Shown: piece after piece, positions 41,043-51,360 of the stretch
Numbering within the stretch: the first letter of the stretch is position 1
How the letters are laid out: every line of letters begins with the position of its first letter
NCBI GenBank assembly: GCA_037042915.1
Contig: CM073202.1
Span: 558,001-622,000 of the forward strand
Source: Auricularia sp. M13
Lineage: Eukaryota; Basidiomycota; Agaricomycetes; Auriculariales; Auriculariaceae
Direction of reading: 5' to 3'
DNA: 64,000 nt
Made by a program: the position numbers and the translations under genes
The notes under the pieces: generated by a model
Told to the model about the DNA's origin: nothing
What the model saw: the letters and a program-made list of their open reading frames with translations, nothing else
The model's database searches: none

Positions 41043-42198
41043 GCCAATGCCGCTTACACCGGCAAATTCCGAAAGTTGCGCACAAAATTAAGCGCGCGTG
41101 CGCAAGTTTCGGAAATTGCCGGAATCGAGTATTGTGATGTAAACTGAGCTGAAAATGTATATTGAAAGTTTTTTTTGAGCTATTAGATGACAGAGGAGAG
41201 AATCTGAGCTGTGTAATATGTTCTTGTGGCGAAACCTCAAGCTGGTGACACAGTCTGAATCAATCGGTAAATCCCAGCCTCTCCCCTCTCTCCTCCTTTG
41301 ATCTGCTCAGAGCCCACTCACCTCAGCAGCATCATAATGAGCAGCAACACTGAGATGTACACGACCTCAGCTCTCATGCGTTGTCTTGCCCAATCCATCA
41401 CCTCAGCAGCATCATAATGAGCAGCAACACTGAGATGTACACGACCTCAGCTCTCATGCGTTGTCTTGCCCAATCCATCATTGTGATCTGTTATCCATTT
41501 GCCACTCGCTGTACACATCTCTGTTCGTCTCCAATTTAATCACAATCGCATTCACTATGCTCAGTATCCATCACTGATGTCCATCTGCTTTGATTCGCCA
41601 GCTTCCTCGCACTTCTGACCTGCTCAACATGCATCTGTTTCAACTAATCATCCTTTGTGTGCATTATCTCACTTAATTATAGAGAATTTGAGTCACTGAC
41701 TCTGCCTTGGCATATCACAATGGGAGCCTACAAATGTACAAGTTACGACGGGCAGAACTTGTGCAGGGAGTTACGCAGGGAGTTACGCAAGGAGGAAGTT
41801 ACGCCGGGAGCAAGTTACGCCGGGACTCAGGTTTACGGCGGGAGCAAGTTACAACGGGAGGAAGTTACAACGGGACGAAGTTACGCCGGGAGTCCAGTTT
41901 TCGAAGGGAAGTTACGCAGGGAGCAAGTTACGACGGGAGTTACGCCGGGAAGTTACGACGGGAGGCACATTTACGGCGGGAGTCACATTTACAAAAGGCC
42001 AAACTTACGTGGAAGGAGTTTGAGTTACGTGGAAGGAAATTTTATTACGTGGAAGGAAAATTTCTTACATGGAAGGAATTTGTTACATGGAGGGGGCACA
42101 ATTTTACGACGGGATCGGCGGGAGCCCGGCGTATTACCACGGGCACAAAAATAAGCCGACGGGGGGCGCCGGATTAAATGCACAGTTCGGACACCATA
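41043..42198. repeat. Right arm of the large inverted repeat (uninterrupted)
   Basis: 1,156 bp, from GCCAATGC at 41043 to GACACCATA at 42198. It carries a 64-bp imperfect hairpin (41059-41122), the 80-bp tandem duplication (41321-41480) and the minisatellite (about 41735-42130). No target duplication is seen at either arm. The overlapping 156- and 165-codon frames simply translate the minisatellite in two phases and are not believable genes. Confidence 0.9.
41735..42130. repeat. Degenerate GTTACGNCGGGAG-type minisatellite
   Basis: Some twenty imperfect units of about 13-18 bp. They shift gradually from GTTACGCCGGGAG-like units on the left to TTACGTGGAAGGA-like units on the right. The same array, inverted, makes up 36340-36608 and 38176-38320 in the left arm. 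Confidence 0.85.
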
Positions 42199-42829
42199 TC
42201 CGTGGCCAGGCGTGCAGAAGAGACATGAGATGCGTTCCACATGATTTCAGCTCTGTATCAGTGCCTTGCCAGACGCTGTGTTCCGAATATTTAGGCCGTG
42301 CTCAGCCTTTGATGTGGAATAGATTTCCCTTTCCCCCTTCGTCTCAGTGTTCGAGCAGCAAGTCTCTTATCTCCTGAACCGACAGACCGCCATCGTCGAG
42401 CTCTCAGCGGGCCGTTCGCAGGCGCTTCCGTTCGAGGATCAGGCATTTCATTCTGTGTGAGAGGCTGGCGAGGATGCTATCGTCCCAGCTCTTCGGCGAC
42501 CCCCCACCGAACCCGCGCGTCAACACCGTACACCATGACACAGGTACAGGTCACCCTCCTGCCATTGAGGCCTCGGATTACTTGACGTCGTGCGTATCAC
42601 GTTTTGCACCCCTTATGCACATCCGACCCCAGTTCGGTAACGTTGTCGGATTCGATATACGCGCCGGAAAAGTTGGAAGCAGCGGTTGGCTGGGACATGA
42701 GGATTCCTCCGTCCATATCATGAACCTCCAGAAATACGACCACGCAGGTACAGTACATTAGCCCAATCATATTGACTCGTTATCTCCAGTCCGTGAAGCA
42801 TCCTATCGCACAATGCAGAACCGACCAAA
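42199..42829. other. Intergenic region downstream of the FLVCR-like gene
   Basis: Begins at the outer end of the inverted repeat. No gene is recognised; presumed 3' flank of the minus-strand carrier gene. Confidence 0.4.
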
Positions 42830-44865
42830 CTATGCCGTGGACGTGTTCTCGCGGTGTTCCCTGGCGGCGGCCTCATCCTGAAACAGGGGTCAGCACAAGC
42901 AACACGCGAGTACCAAGTTGAAACCGCTCTCACCATCTGTCTCCGTGTCTGCTTCGCTCGCAGGAGGAGAACGACGGTCGCCGCTGCAAACGCCACGAGC
43001 GCCGCGTTGAAGATGGTCGCCTTGTGCATATTGTTCGGCGGGTCCGCGTCGGGGCCCTCGCGCAGCGCATCCTCGATCAAGATATACGCGAACGAGAACA
43101 GATTCGCGCTTCACAACACGGCTTTAGCATATCATCATCCACCTCACAGCACGGCCGGGGCCGCACCTCATCCACAGCAGCGCGCACGACGTCTCAGAGT
43201 TTCTTGTCACCTCGGCCGCGATCTCCAGGCTCATGGGCAGCAGCACGAAGCTGCAGATGCCGATGATGGCGTACGTCGGGAAGAGCGCGGCGAGGTTGTC
43301 CGGCTTGATCGTCCAGACGAGCGAGAGCCAGCCGGCGGCGATGACGGGGAGCAGCAGGCGGCATGTGAGCCCGACGAAGCGCGCGAGGTAGCGGTCGAAC
43401 AGCGGCGCGATGAGGATGGACGCGACGACGCCCGCGCCGAGCAGCGCGGCGCCCAGGAGCCCCGCTTGGCCTGCGGTGTATCCGTAGGGCTCGAACATCT
43501 AGATAGGTACCAGTGGAGGTGACATTGCATGCGCCCATAAATGAAAGTCAACTTTCCCCTCTGCGCGTGTGTAGTTGGAGGGAAAGCCCGCACCTGGTTG
43601 GAGAAATTGCCCCATGTCCCCGTCGCACCGACTAGGATGCCGAAATCGACGAACAGGACGAGAAAGTCCAGCCGGTCGCGCCCTTCCATGGGCAGTGGGT
43701 CGTCCGGATCCACCTTTCCCCACAGGGCACGCAGTGTGTGTCTCATTGGGGGAGACCTTCTCGAACCCGCCAAAGTTGGGGGAGTGGGTGGATGGTCGCT
43801 GACGAGGAAGCCGACGGGGAAGAGGCTGGCAGCGATGATGGCGCCGGCGTAGATCTGCGACGCGCATGATCTCAGGTCACAAGAGATGCGGAGGTAGACT
43901 CAGATAGCTAACATACAGCCCAGTTTGTTGAAGGCAACTCTGGCAGGAGCAGAGACCCTACAACACCCCCTAGGGGATTCGCTGCTGCAGTTGAGAATAG
44001 CGAACATTCGAAATGGCAACACGCACCAATGCTGGAAAACATGGTTGCTGTCATTCGGCCGCGGAGGTCGAACCACCGTTCGCTGAACTTGACCGAGATG
44101 ATCTGGACGCATGGCTGCGCGAGCGCGACGAACAGTTGGGCGATGAGGAGTAGCGCATAGGCTCCGCCGGACGATAGCTTGGGTGCTGTGGCGGCTACTC
44201 GAAGGCAATTCGCAATGAGCAGGTGGATTCCTCCGAGGAGCAGCTAAGCAGAAAAAGTGAGAAAAGTATCACTTGAAGAGGGATGGGAGGCGGGGAACGT
44301 GCGCGACGTACGGTTTTGCGAATGCCAACACGGTTCAGGATCCACGACGTTAGGAACGATGTGGGCAGGTACGCAAGGTTGACTGCGTTGCTCAACCAAT
44401 TCCTGAGGAGAATCAGTGCCTTATCTAGGGAGATGTACGGAACGAGATCGACAAACATTTGCGTAAGTGAGACGCGATAGTCCTTTGCCGCTTGTACTGC
44501 GATTGGCCCAAAGAACTGGCCATTACTGGAAGGATTCGCTGGTCAGGATGATTTGCAGAACATAGGGGATCCGAGTCTCTGTACCATCCACTGACAACAT
44601 TGAAGAGAACCTAGGACGACGAAATGCATCGTTAACGTTATTGCTTCTCGACGCGAGTGCGCAGACGAACGATAGCGGCAAGTCCAAGCCATCGCCTGCG
44701 GTAGAGCTTGAATTCTACGGGAGACGGGTCTGCTGAAGGCGCGGGCTTGACTTCGACGGTCGTGAGGCTGGTCTGGTCGTCATTATCGTGGATTTTCGGT
44801 GATATGGTAGGGTCCAGCTTGGCCGTGGACGCGTGGTCGATCTTCTCGTCAGTACTACCCGACAT
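42830..44865 (-). CDS. MFS transporter of the FLVCR/DIRC2-like type
   Basis: Ten minus-strand exons: 44865-44671, 44610-44585, 44525-44457, 44402-44312, 44243-44027, 43984-43917, 43854-43594, 43498-43167, 43108-42934 and 42877-42830, giving 493 aa. A charged N-terminal tail precedes RRRWLGLAAIVLFNVVSG (TM1). Then come MNWLSNAVNLAYLPTSFL (TM2), GIRKTLLLGGIHLLIANCLR, QPCVQIISVKFSERWF and AANPLGG, a charged central loop (about 44-residue, VDPDDPLPMEGRDR), FEPYGYTAGQAGLLGAALL (TM8) and NNMHKATIF. This arrangement fits the FLVCR/DIRC2 group of 12-helix carriers (heme, choline or other solutes in animals); fungal substrates are unknown. The 54-nt intron 44456-44403 is divisible by three and easily read through, but the family consensus shows it must be removed. 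It looks intact, unlike the other two MFS genes here. Confidence 0.88.
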
Positions 44866-46022
44866 TGAGTCCGTTCTCTCTCGGGGTGGAAAGAAAGAAT
44901 GGGCCGGTCGCGGGCGGGTGGCTGGAAGAAGAAGAGCGCCAGGCACCCATTTCAATCAGTCCACGATCCGTTCATTGCATGCCACTCCGCAGGCGACAGG
45001 CCGCATGATACATCCGCTCCGAGCCGGACTTGCTCTCGAATCCCCCGTATGACCTCCGCGGCATAACTGGCTCTATATTCCATGCTTCCTCGTCGCTCTC
45101 TGTCACTTGCAGATTATACCTGGTGTTACCGGTCACTGGCAACCGTACAGCGCGCCCGTCCGCGAGTCTCTACTTGATCGTCGGTTTGCGGTAGACTTCA
45201 GGCCAGACACGACATGCGCTCTAGGTCAATGTCTTGAACGCGCTACTCCGCATTGCCCCGCAACGCTCCCGCGACGGCAGAAGCGCCTGCCAGAGGGTTG
45301 AAGCGCTGCTGCTGCTGACCATGCGCAGCTTCTCGCACGCCTTCAGAAGCTCAGATACATGGGTCTTACTCAGGATTTACTGGATCCCGTTCGAATCCCG
45401 AAGATCCTTCATCTCCTGTCTGCGGCTTCCATTCCAAAATAACACCAGGACAGGGCACAAGTATTTTGACCCAGAATACATAATCACCGACCGTAGGTAT
45501 TGCTCTCCTATTGTGACACAGAATACTTTAAGAGATACCAAACAAAAACCGGCTCTTTTCAATTCAAAAGCTCTGGTATTCTCTCTGTATAACTCCGGTA
45601 TTGCGTGTCACAATACTCAGGCAATACCTACGGTCGGATACAGAGTATATTGGGTCATTATACTAATTCTCTGCCCTGGTGTAACCTTCGATGCGATCCT
45701 CTGACTGCACCAATCATTTCACTCGGTTACAACGACATTCTGTGGCTCCCGTACCGTATTCATGCGCGCCGGCTGCTATCCCTTACACGAACTCAGCGAA
45801 GCATTGACGTTGAGTTCAGCCGGACCGCCACCAACCCACGTGATCTTCTGGACCTCATGTCATGGACGGCCCTTTCCACTATACGGGTGCGGCGCGAAGC
45901 AGTAGTTGCTGCATTTAGCTATCGCGCGCTGCTGTAGTTGTGCCGATGTGGCATCGCAAGGCACACGTAGTCTCGGGACCCCTTCGCGTTCACTGGCAGC
46001 TCTCTGCGCCTTCGCTTCCACC
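44866..46022. other. Divergent promoter region between FLVCR-like and Jen1-like genes
   Basis: The two carrier genes are transcribed away from each other from this stretch. It contains a MITE-like inverted repeat (45440-45683) and no gene of its own. Confidence 0.45.
45440..45683. mobile_element. MITE-like inverted repeat, ~244 bp
   Basis: The outer ends read ACACCAGG.../...CCTGGTGT. About 85 bases on each side are imperfect inverse copies, including GACCGTAGGTATTGC at 45488 and its complement near 45637. AT-rich and non-coding. No clear target duplication, so the exact ends are approximate. Confidence 0.6.
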
Positions 46023-46257
46023 ATGCGCATGCCCTACTTTGTGCGCAATCTCATCCCGCGCCGCGAGCACATCGCGCAGGCTCGGCCGTTGCGCGAAGCC
46101 CTGAAGGACGTCTCCTTAGTGCAGTGGGCACTGTTCCTGGCAGGGTGCGACCATCATGGACTTTGTGCGCAAACGCTAGTACGAACTGAGCATACTTTGG
46201 GACAGATGGATGGCTTGGACGTGTGATGCAATGGATTTCTTCACTGTTTCGTTGAGC
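46023..46257 (+). CDS. Jen1-like carboxylate transporter, 5' part (exon 1 and start of exon 2), broken by a LINE
   Basis: Exon 1 46023-46144 and exon 2 from 46206; exon 2 is cut after codon 58 by the LINE at 46258-49140. The N-terminus is cytosolic and basic, followed by VQWALFLAGWMAWTCDAMDFFTVSLS, the typical first helix of fungal MFS acid:proton symporters with the DAxDFF motif. The gene resumes at 49157; see the entry at 49141-51244 for the rest and the function. Confidence 0.88.
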
Positions 46258-49140
46258 TGATGATGATGATGATGATGAATCGGCATTTCCGCTACAGACT
46301 ACCTAGTACAGTGTCAAGACGCGGCTATCCTAAGGACAGGAATGATATACAACGAATAAAGTGAGCAAGAGTGGCATGTGACGATCAGCAAAACAGAGCT
46401 TCAGGACACCGGGGTGGGTAAACGATAACGTGGATGGCAGGGTGGTCGGACATGGGGGGTACGAAACATAAGAACATAGGGACATAGAGCATAATATCAG
46501 TAGCCTCTCCGCCGTATGTCACGAGCATCGGGGACAGTGGGTGGGTAGCGGGCGTCGGGGTCGCAGATCAGGGCACAGGGGCGCGCGCGCGTAGCGCGCG
46601 CGCAGGAGTCGGCGCGGTCTCGTCATCTACCAAAGTGGTGGGCCGCCCAAACGCACCACTTCGGCGGATGAATTTGGCGGTGGCGCGAATGCCCTCGCGG
46701 GTGCCGAGTAGGTCCGTGACGGACAGTGCAGGCGACACGTCGCGAAGGAGCCCGCGGTACTGCTCGTACCGCGGGCAGTCGACCAGGATGTGGTTGCGCG
46801 TCTGGAGTGCCTCGCCGCATTGGCACTCCAGCCCACGCTCTGGCTTGTTCGACGCAGCGTGGTATTCGCCAGTGAAAGCGTGGCCGGTGCGACACTGCAC
46901 CAGGCGCGCAAGGATGGATTTGCTATACGCGCGTAGGTGCGGTGTCGGCCGCAAGGATGGTGGAATGCGGTTTGCCGGGGAGTACGCGCCCCGACGTTCC
47001 TCCCCGTGCCAACGCTTCAGCCACTCGTCTAGTCTGCGTTTTGTGGAGTCGCGCTTCGACCGCGTTAACGTCATCGAGTGCGGAAGGGAGGACGGCCGCT
47101 TCGTCCCTGCCTTCGCAAGGCGGTCCGACACCTCCTGGCCCGAAATGTCCTCGTGTCCCGGTACCCACGTCACCGATACCCGATGCCGCCCGTCTTGTAG
47201 GAGGAAATCTTGTATCCTACGCGAGAAGCCAATCGAATACACCTGGCCGGGAGCGGGGGCGCAGTCGAATATGCGGTCAATGGCCGCGTTATTGTCTGCA
47301 AAGAAATGTACGTGAGTAAAGTCCTGAGCAGGGAGAGTGATCGCAAATGCAATAGCCGCCTCCGCGGCCACCTCAAGGGCTCTCAGCTCGCCGTCATACA
47401 CGTCAGCGCCAGTGCCCAGGCCCAGCTCGGCCGACGTCACCTGCCTGCGGCCGTGAAATACGGCGAGACCTGCGCCGGCCTGGTCATCGAGCAACGAGCC
47501 GTCCGTGTATACTAGTACGTGCCGGTCGTCGTTCCTGAGTGCACGCACTGCCGCCTTGTGCGCGAGCGCCGCTTGGCGCTTGTCGATGTCGCCCGGTTTT
47601 GGCGTGATCCAAAGACGCTCGCGCCAGCGGGCGTCTGTCCGTGGGTCGACCCAGGGCGCGCGGTAGCGCGCCCGTATCCGTTCACCACTCGCCGGGTACA
47701 GAGCACCTAGGTTCTGCAGGCGAGAGCGCTTCGCTGATAGCGTCGAGGCGGAAGGTTGTAGCGGCGGCGGGTTCTCCGCAACCGTGCCACCCGTCCAATC
47801 CCCTCCGAGCCGCTGGATCACGGGGTGGTCTTCTGGCATGCGCGCAAATCGACGAGCGGCGCCTTCCCGGCGTGCCTGCAGAAGCAGGTCCATCTCCGGT
47901 ATCGACGTTTCGATGTGCAGGGCATCAGCTGGCGTTGTCTTGAAGGCTCCCAGGATGTGTCGCAGCGCTCGCCGTAGTGCCACGTTCAAGTTAAGTACAA
48001 GTGACTTCTGACCGGACCCCCTGTACCAGACTGCGGCACCGAAGCAAAGGATTGACACTGTACACGCGACGTGTACCGAGCGAAGGAATAGCGGCTGCAT
48101 GCCGCTCGTCGTGTTGCCCAGCATGGACATTGCGTCCACAACGCCTCCGGCTCGCGCAGCCATGCGCTTGACGTGCGCCGAAAAGGTAAGCTTCGGGTCC
48201 CAGTATATCCCGAGCCAGCGGTACACGTTGGCGGGTTGAAGAGTAGTCTCGCCGCCACTATTGTTGGGTAAGGTCAGTGGCGGTCTGTACACGTCGCGCA
48301 ACCACTGTCCGTCGAGCTTCCGCATGTTGCTGGTGTAATGAGTGAAATCCTGCTTCTCGTCGTCGAGCAGCAATCCTTCACCAGCGGCCCATGCGCGGGC
48401 GACATCGTACAGACGTCGGATGTGCAATATGTTCGTATCCAGCGATGTGGAAGATACGTAGATCTTCCCGTCGTCCACATACATATTAAGCCGCCCCTCG
48501 CACGGCCGGTGTTCGGAAGGGAGCTCATCGCGGATGGCCGGAGCAGCCGCGCGAATACGGTCGTCGAGTGATTTGCTGAAAATAGCGGCGAGGATCGGGG
48601 ACACCGGTGAGCCCTGCGGGATCCCAGTCTGTACGGGTGCCATTTCGCCCGTCTCGCCGTCCAATCTGATGGCTGTCTGGCGGTCGGTGAGGAAGGAGCT
48701 GACCCAAAGGACCATAGCATGTGGGATACCACCATCGTATAGTAGCGACAGTAGGCGGGGGTGGCTGACACGGTCAAAGTAGCCTGTGATGTCGAAAGTG
48801 AGCGCAGTTGTTGCCAATCCACGTTTAGCGGCGGTCTCGACGTCATGCGCAAAAGTCAGCGCTGCGTCGTCCACAGAGCGGCCCGGCACTCCGCCAAACT
48901 GGGTGTTTGCGATGAGGCCGAGTTCCTGCGCGAAGTACGCAAATAGCTCGGCCTCAATGTCTTCGAGCACCTTGCCAAACACTTCCTCGCACTGGATGAG
49001 GCGGTATGCTCGGGGCTTGGTGTAGTCCGGCTTGCCGATTTTACGCAGGCAAGCTGAGATTGTCCGGCGCCATAGCCGTGGGTGGTATCCTGTCTGCGCG
49101 CAGTGGGCAATGAGGAGGTACATCTCGTCGCCAGCCACGG
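46258..49140 (-). mobile_element. 5'-truncated LINE (Tad1/I-like, RT plus RNase H) inserted in a transporter exon
   Basis: Non-LTR retrotransposon on the minus strand, 2,883 bp. It is flanked by a perfect 16-bp target duplication (46242-46257 and 49141-49156). Its 3' end is a (TCA)7 simple-repeat tail (46258-46278 as TGA on the plus strand), as in some Tad1/I-group elements that end in short tandem repeats rather than poly(A). The 5' end starts inside the N-terminal part of the reverse transcriptase, so the gag-like ORF1 and the endonuclease are missing: a dead-on-arrival copy. What remains of the coding frame is open throughout, so the insertion is recent. Confidence 0.95.
46568..49140 (-). 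CDS. LINE reverse transcriptase / RNase H (N-terminally truncated)
   Basis: About 857 codons from the truncation point at 49140 to the stop at 46568. The frame accidentally continues upstream into host sequence, which is not part of the element. Visible parts: RT fingers with KIGKPDYTKPRAYRLIQ, palm with LTFDITGYFDRVSHPR, GIPQGSPVSPIL, and the YVDD catalytic box (about 48470-48485). A thumb region follows, then an RNase H domain with YTDGS (about 47500), GELRALEVA and the DNNAAI and GHEDISGQEVSDRLAK motifs, then a C-terminal Cys/His cluster (ECQCGEALQTRNHILVDC). Presence of RNase H fits the Tad1 or I group. Without endonuclease it cannot retrotranspose on its own. Confidence 0.93.
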
Positions 49141-51244
49141 CACTGTTTCGTTGAGCGTGCCAGCGCTTCAGGTACGTACCGGATTGCTGATAGCGAAAGT
49201 CATGCTCAAGCACTCGCAGAAAACCTTCAACAGACCTGCGAAGGATATTGCAAGTCGCGCCTTACACTCGTCGTGGCACGTTTTGACTTAAAGACATAGA
49301 CCGCCAGCATCACTCTGACATTGCTCTTTCGGTCAGTTCAAATTATGTAACTATCTGCGTGACTGACGCTGCTCTAGCTCTGCTGGTGCAGTACGTTGCA
49401 TAGTAAGCCCAGCGAGCAGATCTAACCGTGCGCGCCTCGTCAGGTCATCTTCGGCGCTATCAGCGACAGATACGGACGCAAATGGCCTCTCATATTCAGC
49501 CTCGTATTCTGTGCGGTCGTAGAACTCGCGACGGGCTTTGTCAAAACATTCGCGCAGTTCCTTGCCGTCCGGTCACTGTGAGTGCGGGTCCTCCGCTGTC
49601 GCGCGCGTTTCTCAGTCGCTTCTAGATTCGGCATAGCGATGGGATCTGTGTGGGGAATGGCCGCCTCGAACGCTTTGGAGAACTTGCCCGTCGAAACGCG
49701 CGGCCTCGCATCGGGCATCATGCAGCAGGGCTACGACATGGGCTACATGTTTGCTGCCCTCGTCAACCTCTACTTGGTCCCCGCACACCCAAACGTCACA
49801 TGGCGCGCGCTCTTCTGGACGGCGGCGGGATGCTCAGCATTTGCCGCAGTATTCCGGGCTGTTCTCCCTGAAAGCGAGGTATTCCTTAGGGCGAGGGCGG
49901 AGGAACGCGAACGTGTCGCCTTGGCGGGCGGGAAGCGCGAACCCAAGACGGCGATATTCCTGAGGGAGACCAAAGAGATGTTGAGGCTTCATTGGAAGCT
50001 CTGCATATATGCCGTACTCCTGTGAGTGTTGGTGAGGCAGGATCGCAATGTTGACTGAACGCATTGCAGAATGGCCGGTATGCCCGACGGATCACGTGCC
50101 AGCTTGATGTGGCTAAATCTGAGATTCAACAGGCTTCAACTTCCTCAGCCATGGCTCCGGGGATCTGTTCCCTACTTACATGCAGACGACGAAGGGATTC
50201 ACAGCCAGACAAGCGACCGTGTCGACCATCATTGCTAGCGCGGTGCGTAATTACCACAGCATCCACTCACTGAGCTCATGTAATCTTAGGGAGCAGTCGC
50301 GTGCGTGACCTGGATTACAACATATGCTGGGATATTTATAATTTAACCCTCTTGTAGTGGAGGCGCTATCGCTGGACATGGGAGCCAATACATTGGCCGA
50401 AGATTCACCATCATGTCCGCCATCGCACACTACTGGTTATATCGTGCTAACCAGTCCTCCCTCAAGCCTCTGTCTCATTCTAACAGGCGCATTTGTCCCG
50501 CTGTGGATTCTACCCAGTTCCTGGGGCAAACTCACTGCGGGTGCGTTCTGGATCTCGTTCGGCATTCACGGGGCATTCGGCGTCGTCAGTATCTCAACAC
50601 GCGCTGCTCGCTCTTTGTTGACCGACCCCGATCATTTAGATACCTGTGTTCCTTAACGAGTTGAGCCCTCCGGCATTCCGTGCGATGTTCGCGGGAACGG
50701 CATACCAACTCGGAAATGTACTGTTCTACACGCGGCCTGCTACTTCAGAACTCATCTTTGTCGTCAGATGATATCCTCCGCGTCGGCGCAGATTGAAGCC
50801 AGTACGTCTTTTTCAAAATCCCAACTGCCCTCGCAGCTTATCAGACCGTGGAATAGCCGGAGGAGACAATCTCCGAACGACGGTGCACGGCAAAGACGTT
50901 CCAGACTATGCCACGGTAGGAGGCGACGGTGCCCAAACTAGGTCATGTCATGTTGGATTTAACGCATTTCCAGGTTCAAGGCATTTTCATAGGATGCGTG
51001 CTCATCTACACGATTATCCTGGCACTCATTGGGCCCGAGTCAGTGCTTTTGATGTTCATCTACATCAATCCTCACCATGTCCTTTAGAAAGCATTCTTCC
51101 CACTTCGAGAAGCACAAGTTGGCGTTCCAGAAAGGTGCGGGTCGCGATGACCTGGTCGTAGGTTCGGATCGCGCGTCTACCGAGGAAGGTCAAGTAGACG
51201 AAGAAAAGAAAGATGCTCATATCGTTCACAACGACACAGTATAA
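49141..51244 (+). CDS. Jen1-like carboxylate transporter, 3' part (rest of exon 2 to exon 17)
   Basis: Coding resumes at 49157 after the target duplication. Exons: 49157-49171, 49220-49249, 49300-49331, 49378-49390, 49444-49577, 49626-50021, 50070-50077, 50133-50242, 50290-50300, 50358-50443, 50487-50584, 50640-50717, 50768-50801, 50857-50915, 50974-51038 and 51088-51244. The unbroken gene would give 499 aa. Seen here: RSAGAVIFGAISDRYGRKWPLI (the MFS loop A motif), GSVWGMAASNALENLPVETRG, NFLSHGSGDLFPT (residues 270-282) and PEKHSSHFEKHKLAF at the cytosolic end. The NFLSHGS-D segment matches the Jen1 signature N-x2-S/T-H-x-S/T-Q-D-x3-T, with Gly in place of Gln. Jen1 carriers import lactate, pyruvate or acetate with protons at the plasma membrane. 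Exons of 13, 8 and 11 nt are real microexons by phase. One intron (49250-49299) is GC-AG. LINE insertion makes the gene non-functional. Confidence 0.9.
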
Positions 51245-51360
51245 ATATGCACCATTGCGTTCACATCCAGCGGGGTGTCATCTAAACGAGCTGACTTCTT
51301 GAGCGAGTATAAATACAGTTGAACAAAAGTAGGCAATTGGCATCATCGATGTCGCTGTGG

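Noticed and set aside
41657-42177. Overlapping 156- and 165-codon frames with repeated peptides
   Set aside because: Both are translations of the same minisatellite in different phases, and the mirror frames exist in the other arm; not evidence for a protein.
44403-44456. Extra 18 residues in the FLVCR-like protein
   Set aside because: The stretch is a 54-nt intron that happens to be open and in frame; the family joins SLTQ directly to NWLSN.
45371-45410. Possible tRNA T-arm (GTTCGAATCCC)
   Set aside because: Flanking bases do not pair into T, anticodon or acceptor stems.
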